DNA from: Stenotrophomonas acidaminiphila
GTDB taxonomy: Bacteria > Pseudomonadota > Gammaproteobacteria > Xanthomonadales > Xanthomonadaceae
Direction: 5' to 3'
DNA: 64,000 nt
Assembly: GCA_002951995.1 (NCBI GenBank)
Contig: CP019797.1
Span: forward strand, 852,501-916,500
Shown here: piece by piece, positions 27,953 through 38,864 of the stretch
How the letters are laid out: every line of letters starts with the position of its first letter
Numbering within the stretch: the stretch's first letter is position 1
Position numbers and translations under genes: made by a program
Notes under the pieces: generated by a model
Databases searched by the model: none
What the model saw: only the letters and a program-made list of their open reading frames with translations
Told to the model about the DNA's origin: nothing

Positions 27953-29701
27953 ATGTTCCTGTTGCTGCTGGCCTACCTTGGCGGTGTCCTGACCCTGCTC
28001 AGCCCCTGCATCCTGCCGGTGCTGCCGTTCGTGTTCGCGCGCTCGGACCGTCCGTTCCTGCGCAGCGGGCTGCCGCTGCTGGCCGGCATGGCGCTGATGT
28101 TCGCGGTGGTCGCCAGCCTGGCGGCGGTCGGCAGCCGCTGGGTGGCGCAGGCCAACCAGGCCGGCCGCTGGATCGCCCTGGCGGTGATGGCGGTGTTCGC
28201 GCTGGCGCTGTTGTGGCCGGCCCTGGCGAACCGGCTGCTGTCGCCGCTGCAGCGCCTGGGAGGGCGCCTGGATGCGTCGGCCGGGGACGGCGGGGGCGTC
28301 GCCGGTTCGCTGCTGATCGGTATCGCCACCGGCCTGTTGTGGGCGCCCTGCGCCGGGCCGATCCTGGGGTTGATCCTCACCGGTGCCGCGCTGCAGGGGG
28401 CCAATGCCGGCACCAGCGGGCTGCTGCTGGCCTACGCGCTGGGAGCGGCGACGTCGCTGGCGCTGGCGGTGTGGATCGGTGGCCGGGTGTTCGCCGCGCT
28501 CAAGCGGCATCTGGGCGCGGGCGAATGGATCCGGCGCGGGCTGGGCATCGCCGCCCTGCTGGCGGTGGTCGCCATCGCCATGGGCTGGGACACCGGGGTG
28601 CTGACCCGGCTGTCGACGGTGAGTACCGCGCGCCTGGAACAGGGGCTGCTGGACGCATTGCCGGCGCGCGACACGATGCCGGGCGGCGCGATGATGATGA
28701 CCGCAGACGAGGGCGCGACGCGTGGGCTGCCGGTCGAGGGCCAACTGCCGTCGCTGGCCGGCGCCAGCGGCTGGCTCAACAGCCCGCCGCTGGATGCGCA
28801 GGGCCTGCGCGGCAAGGTGGTACTGGTCGATTTCTGGACCTACTCGTGCATCAACTGCCTGCGTGCGCTGCCGCATGTTCGCCAGTGGTACGAGCGTTAC
28901 CGCGACCACGGCCTGGTGGTGGTGGGCGTGCATGCGCCGGAATTCGCGTTCGAGCGCGACGTGCGCAACGTGCAGCGCGCGGTCGAGGACCTGGGCGTCA
29001 GCTGGCCGGTGGCGCTCGACAATGATTTCGCGATCTGGCGGGGCTTCGACAACCGCTACTGGCCGGCGCATTACTTCATCGACGCGCAGGGGCGCATCCG
29101 CGCCCATCATTTCGGCGAGGGCGGCTACGAGGAGTCCGAGCAGATCATCCGCCGGCTGCTGCGCGAGGCGGGCAATCCGTTGCCGGGCGATGCGCCCGCG
29201 ACGGTGGCGACGGCGCGCGCGGCGGTCGAGCGCGCGGCGGACATGGGCAACCTGCGCTCGCCGGAAACCTACATCGGCCACGCGCGGGCGGAGCATTTCG
29301 CCTCGCCGGGCGGGCAGCGTGCGGGCCGCGCCTTCGATTACACGGTGCCGGCCATGCTGGGGCTCAACCAATGGGCGCTTGGCGGGCGCTGGCTGGTGGG
29401 CGAGGAAGACGCACGCCTGCAGCAGGCCGGCGGCCGCATTGCCTTCCGCTTCCATGCGCGCGATCTGCACCTGGTGCTGGCACCGCAGGCGGACGGCCGG
29501 CCGGTGCGTTTCCGGGTGCGCGTCGATGGCCATGCGCCGGGTGCGATGGCCGGTGCCGACGTGGGCGCCGGTGGCGAGGGCCGGGTGGACGAGAACCGGC
29601 TCTACCAGTTGATCCGCCAGGACGGCGACGTCGGCGAGCGCAGCTTCGAGATCGAGTTCCTCGACCCGGGCGTACGCGCCTATGCCTTTACCTTCGGTTG
29701 A
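27953..29701 (+). CDS. dipZ: DipZ-like CcdA-thioredoxin fusion (disulfide reductant transporter)
   Basis: 582 residues in three parts. Residues 1-210 are a CcdA/DsbD-type membrane domain with Cys19 (LLSPCILPVLPF) and Cys133 (LLWAPCAGP). Residues about 260-390 form a TlpA/thioredoxin-like domain with the C299-I-N-C302 site (YSCINCLRALP). The rest is a beta-rich domain found in DipZ proteins. It should carry electrons from cytoplasmic thioredoxin to the periplasm, where the flanking MsrB and MsrA need them. Confidence 0.92.
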   Translation: MFLLLLAYLGGVLTLLSPCILPVLPFVFARSDRPFLRSGLPLLAGMALMFAVVASLAAVGSRWVAQANQAGRWIALAVMAVFALALLWPALANRLLSPLQRLGGRLDASAGDGGGVAGSLLIGIATGLLWAPCAGPILGLILTGAALQGANAGTSGLLLAYALGAATSLALAVWIGGRVFAALKRHLGAGEWIRRGLGIAALLAVVAIAMGWDTGVLTRLSTVSTARLEQGLLDALPARDTMPGGAMMMTADEGATRGLPVEGQLPSLAGASGWLNSPPLDAQGLRGKVVLVDFWTYSCINCLRALPHVRQWYERYRDHGLVVVGVHAPEFAFERDVRNVQRAVEDLGVSWPVALDNDFAIWRGFDNRYWPAHYFIDAQGRIRAHHFGEGGYEESEQIIRRLLREAGNPLPGDAPATVATARAAVERAADMGNLRSPETYIGHARAEHFASPGGQRAGRAFDYTVPAMLGLNQWALGGRWLVGEEDARLQQAGGRIAFRFHARDLHLVLAPQADGRPVRFRVRVDGHAPGAMAGADVGAGGEGRVDENRLYQLIRQDGDVGERSFEIEFLDPGVRAYAFTFG

Positions 29702-29718
29702 ATCCGGGAGGCCGGACG

Positions 29719-30459
29719 ATGAAACCCGCGATGGAAAAAGTGTTCGCCGGCGGCGTTGCCGTGCTGGTCGCCAGCGTGCTGGTACTGGGCGTGGCCGGCC
29801 TCGATCGCCCCGTGCACGCGGCGGCGGCTGCGGTGGCGGTGGAGGTTCCCGCGCCCAGCGGCATCGCCGACCTGCGGCAGCCGGGCGTACACCGCGCACG
29901 GGTGGTGTTCGCCGGCGGCTGTTTCTGGGGCGTGCAGGGCGTGTTCCAGCACGTGAAGGGCGTGGACAGCGCCGTGTCCGGCTACATCGGGGGCAGCGGC
30001 GCCGACGCCCGCTACCCGCGCGTCAGCGCCGGCAATACCGGCCATGCCGAAGCGGTGCAGGTGACCTACGACCCGTCCCAGGTGAGCTATGCGCAGCTGA
30101 TGCAGGTGTTTTTCTCGGTGGTCCACGACCCCACCCAGCGCGACCGGCAGGGCCCGGACCGCGGCAGCCAGTACCGGTCCGCGGTCTACGCCGACGACGC
30201 GGCGCAGCGCGCGGCGACGCTGGCCTACATCGACCAGCTGCAGCGCAGCGGCGTGTTCGCCGCGCCGCTGGCGACCCGGGTCGACGGTGGCAAGCCGTTC
30301 TATCCGGCCGAGGACTACCACCAGAACTACCTCGCGCTGCATCCGGACGCGGCGTACATCCGCTTCTACGACCTGCCGAAGATCGAGGCGCTCAAGCGCC
30401 AGTACCCGGCGCTCTACCGCGACGCGCCACGGCTGGTGATGCCGGTGTCAGTGCGTTGA
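29719..30459 (+). CDS. msrA: Peptide-methionine (S)-S-oxide reductase MsrA, exported
   Basis: 246 residues. An N-terminal signal or anchor (GGVAVLVASVLVLGVAGL, cleavable after HAA) precedes the MsrA domain. The catalytic motif GGCFWGVQGVF has Cys68. HAEAVQVTYDP, FFSVVHDPTQRDRQGPDRG and YHQNYL follow. It reduces the S epimer, complementing MsrB. It lies 17 bases after dipZ and ends the operon. The ATG at 29719 follows GGGAGG. Confidence 0.95.
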   Translation: MKPAMEKVFAGGVAVLVASVLVLGVAGLDRPVHAAAAAVAVEVPAPSGIADLRQPGVHRARVVFAGGCFWGVQGVFQHVKGVDSAVSGYIGGSGADARYPRVSAGNTGHAEAVQVTYDPSQVSYAQLMQVFFSVVHDPTQRDRQGPDRGSQYRSAVYADDAAQRAATLAYIDQLQRSGVFAAPLATRVDGGKPFYPAEDYHQNYLALHPDAAYIRFYDLPKIEALKRQYPALYRDAPRLVMPVSVR

Positions 30460-30488
30460 AGCCGGCGCCGCGTAGCGGCTCCAGAACA

Positions 30489-30524
30489 CGAAGGGCCGCC
30501 GGCTATGCCACCGGCGGCCCTTCG
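30489..30524. terminator. Bidirectional terminator between msrA and the GST gene
   Basis: A 14-bp perfect stem (30489-30502 with 30511-30524) with an 8-base loop lies between two convergent genes. The flanks have short T or A runs, so it can serve both strands. Confidence 0.65.
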
Positions 30525-30548
30525 GTTTCCAGGCGTTGGAGCGCGGAC

Positions 30549-31166
30549 TCAGCCCAGGCCTTCGGCCTTGAGCGCGGCCTGCACCGCCGGGTCGGCCTGC
30601 ATGCGCTGCTCGAAGCGGTCCAGCGCGTCCATGCCGGCCAGGTCGATCTTGAGGCCGCGTGCCCAGCGCAGGGTCACGTAGGTGTAGGCGTCGGCGATGG
30701 AGGGGCGCGGCGTCCCGCCCAGCCAGTCGACCTGCGCGAGGCGGTCGTTGAGGCGCTGGTACAGGCCCTTGAGCTTGTCACGCGAATGCTGCTGGGTGCG
30801 GGCGATGACCGCCTCGTCCTCCAGATACCGGGTCGAGCCGAAGATCGGGTAGTACACCGGGTGCAGGTCGGCGTTGACGAAGGACAGCCAGCGGTTGACC
30901 TCGGCACGGGTGCGCGGGTCGCTGCCGCCGTCCAGGCCGGCGCCCGGGGCCTTGTCGCAGATGTAATGCAGGATCGCCGCGTTCTGGGTCAGGACCCAGC
31001 CGTCGTCCTCGAGCACCGGCACCGCGCCGGCCGGGTTCATGGCCATGTACGCCGGCGACTTCATGGTGGCATGGTCGACGATCTGGACTTCGAACGGCAG
31101 GCCGGACCAGATCAGCGCGATGTGGTCGGCCAGCGAGCAGGCGCCGGGTTTGGTGTAGAGCTTCAT
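30549..31166 (-). CDS. Glutathione S-transferase family protein
   Basis: 205 residues. The thioredoxin-fold N-terminal domain starts MKLYTKPGACSLADHIAL, as in beta-class GSTs, with the glutathione-binding NPAGAVPVLEDD and TQNAAILHYI. The helical C-terminal domain follows (PSIADAYTYVTLRWA). Conjugates glutathione to electrophiles; the substrate is unknown. The start at 31166 has GAGG upstream. The frame is open further, but that part does not fit the family. Confidence 0.93.
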   Translation of the reverse strand: MKLYTKPGACSLADHIALIWSGLPFEVQIVDHATMKSPAYMAMNPAGAVPVLEDDGWVLTQNAAILHYICDKAPGAGLDGGSDPRTRAEVNRWLSFVNADLHPVYYPIFGSTRYLEDEAVIARTQQHSRDKLKGLYQRLNDRLAQVDWLGGTPRPSIADAYTYVTLRWARGLKIDLAGMDALDRFEQRMQADPAVQAALKAEGLG

Positions 31167-31248
31167 CGGATACCTCGGGGGTGGAATGACCCCCGTATTA
31201 TCGTCAGCGGCGCGTCGGCCGGCGTGACCGGCATGCGATGCCGCCGCG

Positions 31249-31707
31249 TCAGGACGCGCGCGGCTTGAGCGACTGCACCTTGTAGAAGGTGTGCCCGCCG
31301 ATGGTGGCGACCTGGTAGGCGTTGCGCCAGCTGGGGCTGGCGATGGCATGCGCGGCGAAGTGGCTGGCGCCGGGCACGATCTCCTTGCGCTGGCCGGCCG
31401 GCAAGGCCCAGTTGCGCTCGGCGGCGAAGGCCACGTCCACGGCTTCGGCCCAGGCGTCGTTGTTGCGCAGTTGGGTGTCCGGCGCCACCAGGGTGGGCGC
31501 GAACTGCTTGCGTGCGGTCACCACCTGGCACATCGAGTCGCCCCACAGGCCGCTGTCGAGGCGGCGCAGCGCGACTTCGGCCACGGCCTGCTGGCCGCGC
31601 AGGGTCTGGTCGCGGGCTTCCAGATAGACGGTGGTACTCAGGCACAGCGAATCGGCGGCCGGCTGCGGCAACAACTGCGACAGCCAGAGAATCCAGGCCA
31701 GTTTCAT
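31249..31707 (-). CDS. SleB-type cell wall hydrolase, exported
   Basis: 152 residues. A short hydrophobic N terminus (MKLAWILWLSQLLPQPAA) is followed by the hydrolase domain: LSTTVYLEARDQTLRGQQAVAEVALRRL, then ASHFAAHAIASPSW and IGGHTFYKV. The family was named for the spore cortex enzyme SleB; in non-sporulating proteobacteria it is a presumed peptidoglycan hydrolase. Start 31707 is chosen for the signal sequence. It stands alone, 82 bases upstream of the GST start on the same strand. Confidence 0.85.
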   Translation of the reverse strand: MKLAWILWLSQLLPQPAADSLCLSTTVYLEARDQTLRGQQAVAEVALRRLDSGLWGDSMCQVVTARKQFAPTLVAPDTQLRNNDAWAEAVDVAFAAERNWALPAGQRKEIVPGASHFAAHAIASPSWRNAYQVATIGGHTFYKVQSLKPRAS

Positions 31708-32295
31708 AGGTCTCCTTGCTCCGTGTGGGCCGCAACCGGCCTGTTCCCGCGTGGCAGGGACAGGACGGCAGCGGCTTGGCGTCATGGGGAGGCGGCCATG
31801 GCATCGGGGCCGCCCCGTGGGCAGACCCCGGTCAATCGACCCTGGGGGCTGCGCCGTGCTCACCAGAACTGGGGGGTGAGCGGAAAGTGGGCGCAAGGTA
31901 GGGGGGCAATCCCAAACTCATCCTGAATGCGCGTTCTTGACATTCAGCTTCATTGCAGGGGCCGGATCCGGCCCGGGTGCCGCGATGCGCGGGCGTCCAG
32001 GGCGGTGCAGGGTGTGTCGCCGGTCACGAAATAACGCCTGCGGTGGGCCCTTCCGGATCGCCCGGTGTGCGCGTTGTCGGCGCGGGCGGCAGGGAACCTG
32101 ATGCCTTGGCCGGCTGCCTGGGGCCCGGCGGCGCCATGCCCGTGCACGCGGACAGCCGCACGCCGCCAAAGCGCTTCGCGCGCGGGTTGGCGGCCAACGG
32201 GACGCATGCCCCGGGCAGGGCGCGCAGCGATGGCGGTGGTGGATGCGCGCCGCCCGCTGCGGCCAAGCCTGCCGGGCGCGAATGCGGCGGCGGGC
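31708..32295. other. 588-bp gap without a recognisable gene
   Basis: Open frames here are short and do not resemble proteins. The region has a 16-bp perfect palindrome, GGGCCGGATCCGGCCC (31959-31974), and an isolated TTGACA (31937-31942) without a fitting -10. It separates the SleB-type gene from the end of fadH, both on the minus strand, so it should hold the promoter of the SleB-type gene. Confidence 0.5.
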
Positions 32296-34727
<2,432 letters not shown>

Positions 34728-35752
34728 TCAGTCCCAGCCTTCGAGCACCAGCTTGCCCAGGGTGCTGCCCGACTCCAGCAACCGGTGCGCCTGGCGCAGG
34801 TTGGCCGCGTTGACCGCGCCCAGGCGCGCGCTGACGGTGGTGCGCAGTTCGCCGGCGTCGATCAGGCTGGCGGCGCGGGTGAGGATGCGGTGCTGTTCGA
34901 TCATGTCGGCGGTGCGGAAGCGCGCCCGCGCGAACATGAACTCCCAATGGATGCCGATGCACTTGGCCTTGTACGGGTCGCCGATGCGCAGCTCGCCGGC
35001 GGGCTCCACGATCAGCCCGACATGGCCCTGGGGCGCCAGCAGTTCACCGAGCACCTGCCAGTAGCGGTCGGTGTCGGCCAGGTTCAGCGCGGCGTCCACC
35101 TGGCTGATGCCCAGCGCCTGCAGCTGCGGCGCCAGTGGCTGGCGATGATCGATGACGTGCTCGGCACCCAGCGCCCGGCACCAGGCGCGGCTTTCCTCGC
35201 GCGAGGCGGTCGCCACCACCGTGAATCCGGCATGGCGGCCAAGCTGGATTGCCATCGACCCGACGCCGCCGGCGCCACCGATGATCAACAGGATCCGGCC
35301 GACGTTGCGCCGCCCGTCGAGCTGGTAGGGCATGCGCTGGAACAGCAGTTCCCAGGCCGTGAGCGTGGTCAATGGCAGCGCCGCGGCTTCGGCGAAATCC
35401 AGCGTGCGCGGCTTGCGCGCGACCAGCCGCTCGTCCACCAGTTGCCGCTGCGCGTTGCAGCCCTGGCGGGTGACATCGCCGGCGTAGTACACCTCGTCGC
35501 CCACCGCGAACGCGGTCACCGCGGGGCCGACGGCCAGCACGGTGCCGGCCGCGTCGAAGCCGAGGATGCGCGGCGGCGTTTCCTCGCCCGTGCCCGAACG
35601 TCGCAGCTTGGTGTCGACCGGGTTGACCGATACCGCCCGTACTTCCACCAGCAGGTCCTGCCCCTGCGGGGCGGCGGGCGCCGGCAGCTCGACGTCTTCC
35701 AGCGCGCGGGGTCCTCGATCGGCAGGTAGCGGCTCAGGCCAACAGCTTTCAT
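34728..35752 (-). pseudogene. Zinc-type alcohol dehydrogenase/quinone oxidoreductase, frameshifted near the N terminus
   Basis: Medium-chain NADPH-dependent oxidoreductase of the zinc-type alcohol dehydrogenase-like family. The start MKAVGLSRYLPIEDP at 35752 is in one frame; everything from ALEDVELPAPAAPQGQDLL onward, with ILGFDAAGTVLAVG and ILLIIGGAGGVGSMAIQLGR (NADPH site), is in another. The break is at GGGG 35708-35711 (CCCC on the coding strand), about residue 16. One added C gives DPRALEDVELP and an intact 341-residue protein. No structural zinc lobe is visible. Substrate unknown. Confidence 0.88.
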
Positions 35753-36136
35753 GGCGGAAGTTCCGTTCGGTGGGGGGCTGCGGCCATGATACAAAGGGAC
35801 CGTTCAGGTCAGGACGACGTCATCTGCCGTCGCGGCCGCTGTCCCGCTGCCGGCCCGGCGCGCCTGCGCGCGGTCGTCGGAAACCCCGCAATGCCTGTCC
35901 GGGCTTGGATCTTGTGCGTTTTTACCAAGCTGTATAGGGTGAGGCCCGGTGGCCATCCGAAGTCCGGGGGGCCCTGCCATTTGTTACGCAGCTGTTAACG
36001 TCATCTTCACAGCCCAGCGCATAATGTGCACCGCGTTGGCGTGCGGAAACGGCCATTTTTCGGACGCGACGAACGAAATCGCTGTGCTGGACATGCCATT
36101 ACCGGTTTCATACCCCCGAAACAAGGAGTTGTATTC
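35753..36136. other. Intergenic region with likely ompA-family promoter
   Basis: 384 bases between two divergent genes. CATAAT at 36020-36025 is a good -10 candidate for the porin gene, with TTAACG 19 bases upstream at 35995-36000 as a weak -35. The predicted leader is about 105 bases, as is common for outer membrane protein genes. AAGGAG at 36123-36128 is the ribosome binding site. The base composition is less GC-rich than the surroundings. Confidence 0.45.
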
Positions 36137-37246
36137 ATGAACAAGAAGATCCTTACCGCCGCGCTGCTGGGCGGTCTGGCATTTGCCCAGGCTGCGTCGG
36201 CCCAGGAATTCGACGACCGCTGGTATCTGACCGGTTCGGCCGGCTTCAACTTCCAGAACAGCGACCGTGGGACCAACGATGCTCCGTTCGTGACCCTGGG
36301 CCTGGGCAAGTTCATCAGCCCGAACTGGTCGCTGGACGGCGAGCTGAACTACCAGAACCCGAACTTCGACAAGAACCAGGACCTGAACTGGTCGCAGTAC
36401 GGCGCTTCGCTGGACCTGCGTCGCCACTTCATCCAAGACGGCCGCGGCTGGAACCCGTACCTGCTGTTCGGCCTGGGCTACCAGAAGGCTGAGGAAGAGT
36501 ACGTCGTCAATTCGGTGAACTCGCCGGCGCAGCGCAAGGACGGCAATCTGGCCGCCAAGATCGGTGCCGGTCTGCAGACCACCTTCGACAAGCGCGTCGC
36601 CGTGCGTGCCGAAGTCGCCTACCGCGCTGATTTCGACGACCAGAGCGTGAACCCGCGCCTGGCCGGCAAGGACAACGACTGGTTCGGCGACGTGCTGGCT
36701 TCGGTCGGCGTCGTGATTCCGCTGGGCCCGGCCCCGGTTGCCGCCGTGGCTCCGCCGCCGCCGGCTCCGGTTGCGCCGAGCTGCGCCGACCTGGACGACG
36801 ACGGTGACGGCGTCAACAACTGCGACGACAAGTGCCCGAACTCGCAGGCCGGCCAGATCGTGGGTCCGGACGGCTGCCCGGTGCCGGTGTCGATCGACCT
36901 GAAGGGCGTGAACTTCGACTTCGACAAGTCGACCCTGCGTCCGGATGCCGTCGCCATCCTGAGCGAGGCCAGCGAGATCCTGAAGCGTTACCCGGAACTG
37001 CGCGTTGAAGTCGCCGGTCACACCGACTCGAAGGGTACCGACGCCTACAACCAGAAGCTGTCCGAGCGTCGCGCCAAGGCCGTGTACGACTACCTGACCG
37101 GCCACGGCGTTGCCGCTTCGCGTCTGGTGGGCCCGATCGGCTACGGCGAGAGCCGCCCGATTGCGCCGAACACCAACCCGGATGGTTCGGACAACCCGGA
37201 AGGTCGCGCCAAGAACCGTCGCACCGAGCTGAACGTCCAGAACTGA
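36137..37246 (+). CDS. OmpA-family outer membrane protein
   Basis: 369 residues. A signal peptide (MNKKILTAALLGGLAFAQAASAQ) is followed by an eight-stranded beta-barrel domain of about 190 residues. A Pro/Ala hinge comes next, then a calcium-binding thrombospondin type 3 repeat (DLDDDGDGVNNCDDKCP). The C-terminal OmpA peptidoglycan-binding domain has VNFDFDKSTLRPDA and GHTDSKGTDAYNQKLSERRA. It links the outer membrane to peptidoglycan and is probably abundant (strong ribosome binding site, ordinary codon use, single-gene unit with terminator). Confidence 0.96.
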   Translation: MNKKILTAALLGGLAFAQAASAQEFDDRWYLTGSAGFNFQNSDRGTNDAPFVTLGLGKFISPNWSLDGELNYQNPNFDKNQDLNWSQYGASLDLRRHFIQDGRGWNPYLLFGLGYQKAEEEYVVNSVNSPAQRKDGNLAAKIGAGLQTTFDKRVAVRAEVAYRADFDDQSVNPRLAGKDNDWFGDVLASVGVVIPLGPAPVAAVAPPPPAPVAPSCADLDDDGDGVNNCDDKCPNSQAGQIVGPDGCPVPVSIDLKGVNFDFDKSTLRPDAVAILSEASEILKRYPELRVEVAGHTDSKGTDAYNQKLSERRAKAVYDYLTGHGVAASRLVGPIGYGESRPIAPNTNPDGSDNPEGRAKNRRTELNVQN

Positions 37247-37271
37247 TCGGACGTATCGGTTGATTCGAAAC

Positions 37272-37302
37272 AGGGCCCGGCGAAAGCCGGGCCTTGTTTT
37301 TA
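37272..37302 (+). terminator. Terminator after the OmpA-family gene
   Basis: An 11-bp stem (37272-37282 with 37287-37297, one G-T pair) with a GAAA loop, followed by TTTTT to 37302. Strong intrinsic terminator. Confidence 0.9.
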
Positions 37303-37434
37303 CGCGTTCCAGGGAATCGGGGCGGATGCCCGCGTGACGCGCACGCACGCCTGCCGCGAACCCGGCAATGAAGGTTGAAAGCCCCGCGGGGCATGCCTAC
37401 ACTCGCGGCGTTCCCTGTACGGATGGAAATACCG

Positions 37435-37923
37435 ATGCTGCGTATCGCACTGGCCGGCGCCCTGGCCCTGGTCCTCGTTCCCGCCGCCCACGCAGCCGTC
37501 GATTGCTCGGCCAGTGCCATCGTGCCGCCGCCGTTGCCGGCCACGGTGATCGAGCCGGTCGCCATGGAGCTGTATGCCCGTCCGGGCCAGCTGGGCATGC
37601 CCTCGGGCGTGCTGGCGCCCAACGCCAGCGGCGAGCAGTCGCTGGACCGCGTACTGATGCGCCTGCGCGTGGAAAGCTGCAACAACGTCGCCAGCGCGAT
37701 GCCGGCACGCCCGGCGATCAACCCCAACGACCCGGCGGCCTACAAGCCGCAGACGCAGTACGACAACACGCCGTGGCGGTTCGACATGAGCCAGAACGGC
37801 AAGCGCATGACCGCGGACGAGTTCGATGCGTGGATGAAGGCCCGCGGCGTGCGCGTGGTCAAGGCGGCGACGCCGGCGGCCGAAGGCGCGGCCGAAGCCA
37901 AGGCGGCGGCCGAGGTCAAGTAA
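37435..37923 (+). CDS. Exported hypothetical protein with FDAWMKA motif
   Basis: 162 residues from ATG 37435 (signal peptide MLRIALAGALALVLVPAAHAA). An ATG at 37423 is also possible. The middle is proline-rich with two Cys. The C-terminal segment RFDMSQNGKRMTADEFDAWM, then KARGVRVVK, closely matches the end of the lipoprotein encoded at 38865-39176. It finishes with an Ala/Lys-rich tail. I do not recognise a function. A terminator follows. Confidence 0.8.
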   Translation: MLRIALAGALALVLVPAAHAAVDCSASAIVPPPLPATVIEPVAMELYARPGQLGMPSGVLAPNASGEQSLDRVLMRLRVESCNNVASAMPARPAINPNDPAAYKPQTQYDNTPWRFDMSQNGKRMTADEFDAWMKARGVRVVKAATPAAEGAAEAKAAAEVK

Positions 37924-37960
37924 GCCGGGCGCCCGGATGCCGCGCAGGAATTCCCGTGAT

Positions 37961-37990
37961 GCCCGCCCTGCCAGACAGGGCGGGCATTTT
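37961..37990 (+). terminator. Terminator after the exported hypothetical gene
   Basis: GCCCGCCCTG (37961-37970), five-base loop, CAGGGCGGGC (37976-37985), then ATTTT and GTTG. It lies inside the possible 5' extension of the RsuA-family gene, arguing for a later start of that gene. Confidence 0.85.
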
Positions 37991-37993
37991 GTT

Positions 37994-38776
37994 GTGCCCT
38001 CCGGCACCGCCGCCAGGAACGGGGCGCCCCCGGGCGCGCCACGGCATGGCCTGGCGCGGGTGCTGTCGAAGGCGGGGGTGTGTTCGCGTGCCGAGGCCGC
38101 GCGGCGCGTGCTGGCCGGCCGGGTTGGCGTGGACGGCCGGGTCGTGCGCGACCCCGAGTTCCCCGTGGTCCCCGGGCGGCAGCGGGTGACCCTGGACGGC
38201 CAGCCCATCGTGGCGGCGCAACGCCTGTACCTGGCCTTGAACAAGCCGCGCGGCCTGGTCACCAGCGTCCGCGACGAGCAGGGCAGGGACACCGTGTACC
38301 GTTGTTTCGAGGGCGCGGGCCTGCCGTGGCTGGCACCGGTGGGGCGCCTGGACAAGGCCAGCGAAGGCCTGCTGTTCTTCAGCAACGACCCGGAATGGGC
38401 CGCCCGGCTGACCGACCCGGCGACCGGTCCGTTGAAAACCTATCGCGTGCAGGTCGATGGCGTGCCTGATGCGGCGCAGCTGGCGCGCATGCGTGCTGGC
38501 ATCGACGATGCGGGTGAACACCTGGCCGCGCATTCGGTCGTGCTGCTGCGCCAGGGCGAGCGCAACGCGTGGCTGGAGATCGTGCTGGACGAGGGCCGCA
38601 ACCGGCACATCCGGCGCCTGCTGCAGGCATTGGGGTTCGATGTGTTGCGCCTGGTGCGGGTGGCGATCGGGCCGGTCCGGCTGGGCGAACTGGCCAAGGG
38701 GCAGTGGCGCGTGCTGGAGGAGGCGGAACTGGAGCAGTTGCTGCCGCATTCAGTCCAGGCGCCCGCCAGTTCATGA
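37994..38776 (+). CDS. RsuA/RluE-family RNA pseudouridine synthase
   Basis: An S4-like RNA-binding domain (LARVLSKAGVCSRAEAARRV, about residues 19-75) precedes the RsuA catalytic domain. That domain has GRLDKASEGLLFFSND (catalytic Asp), and EGRNRHIRRLLQALG near the end. The start is uncertain. The frame is open from ATG 37937, but that would cross a strong terminator and has no ribosome binding site. The GTG at 37994, just past the terminator, gives 260 residues. The rRNA target is not resolved. Confidence 0.87.
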   Translation: MPSGTAARNGAPPGAPRHGLARVLSKAGVCSRAEAARRVLAGRVGVDGRVVRDPEFPVVPGRQRVTLDGQPIVAAQRLYLALNKPRGLVTSVRDEQGRDTVYRCFEGAGLPWLAPVGRLDKASEGLLFFSNDPEWAARLTDPATGPLKTYRVQVDGVPDAAQLARMRAGIDDAGEHLAAHSVVLLRQGERNAWLEIVLDEGRNRHIRRLLQALGFDVLRLVRVAIGPVRLGELAKGQWRVLEEAELEQLLPHSVQAPASS

Positions 38777-38832
38777 AATTCTTCATGTATTTCATGCAAA
38801 TAGCTTGATTTCCTAAAGTGCATGGTTAGGCT
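38770..38832 (+). promoter_or_regulatory. AT-rich promoter region with three TTCATG repeats
   Basis: TTCATG occurs at 38770 (as the palindrome TTCATGAA), 38782 and 38791. TTGATT at 38804-38809 is 17 bases from TAGGCT at 38827-38832, a possible promoter for the following lipoprotein gene. The repeats directly upstream could be a regulator site. Confidence 0.4.
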
Positions 38833-38864
38833 GTAGGCCTGTTCTCCAGCGAGGTCGCGCAACC

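Noticed and set aside
31937..31942. Perfect TTGACA as a -35 box
   Set aside because: The positions 16-18 bases downstream are GC-rich with no -10 resemblance, and no plus-strand gene follows.
37937..37993. N-terminal extension of the RsuA-family gene from ATG 37937
   Set aside because: It would be encoded across a strong intrinsic terminator, lacks a ribosome binding site, and is not part of the recognised S4 domain. Kept only as an alternative.
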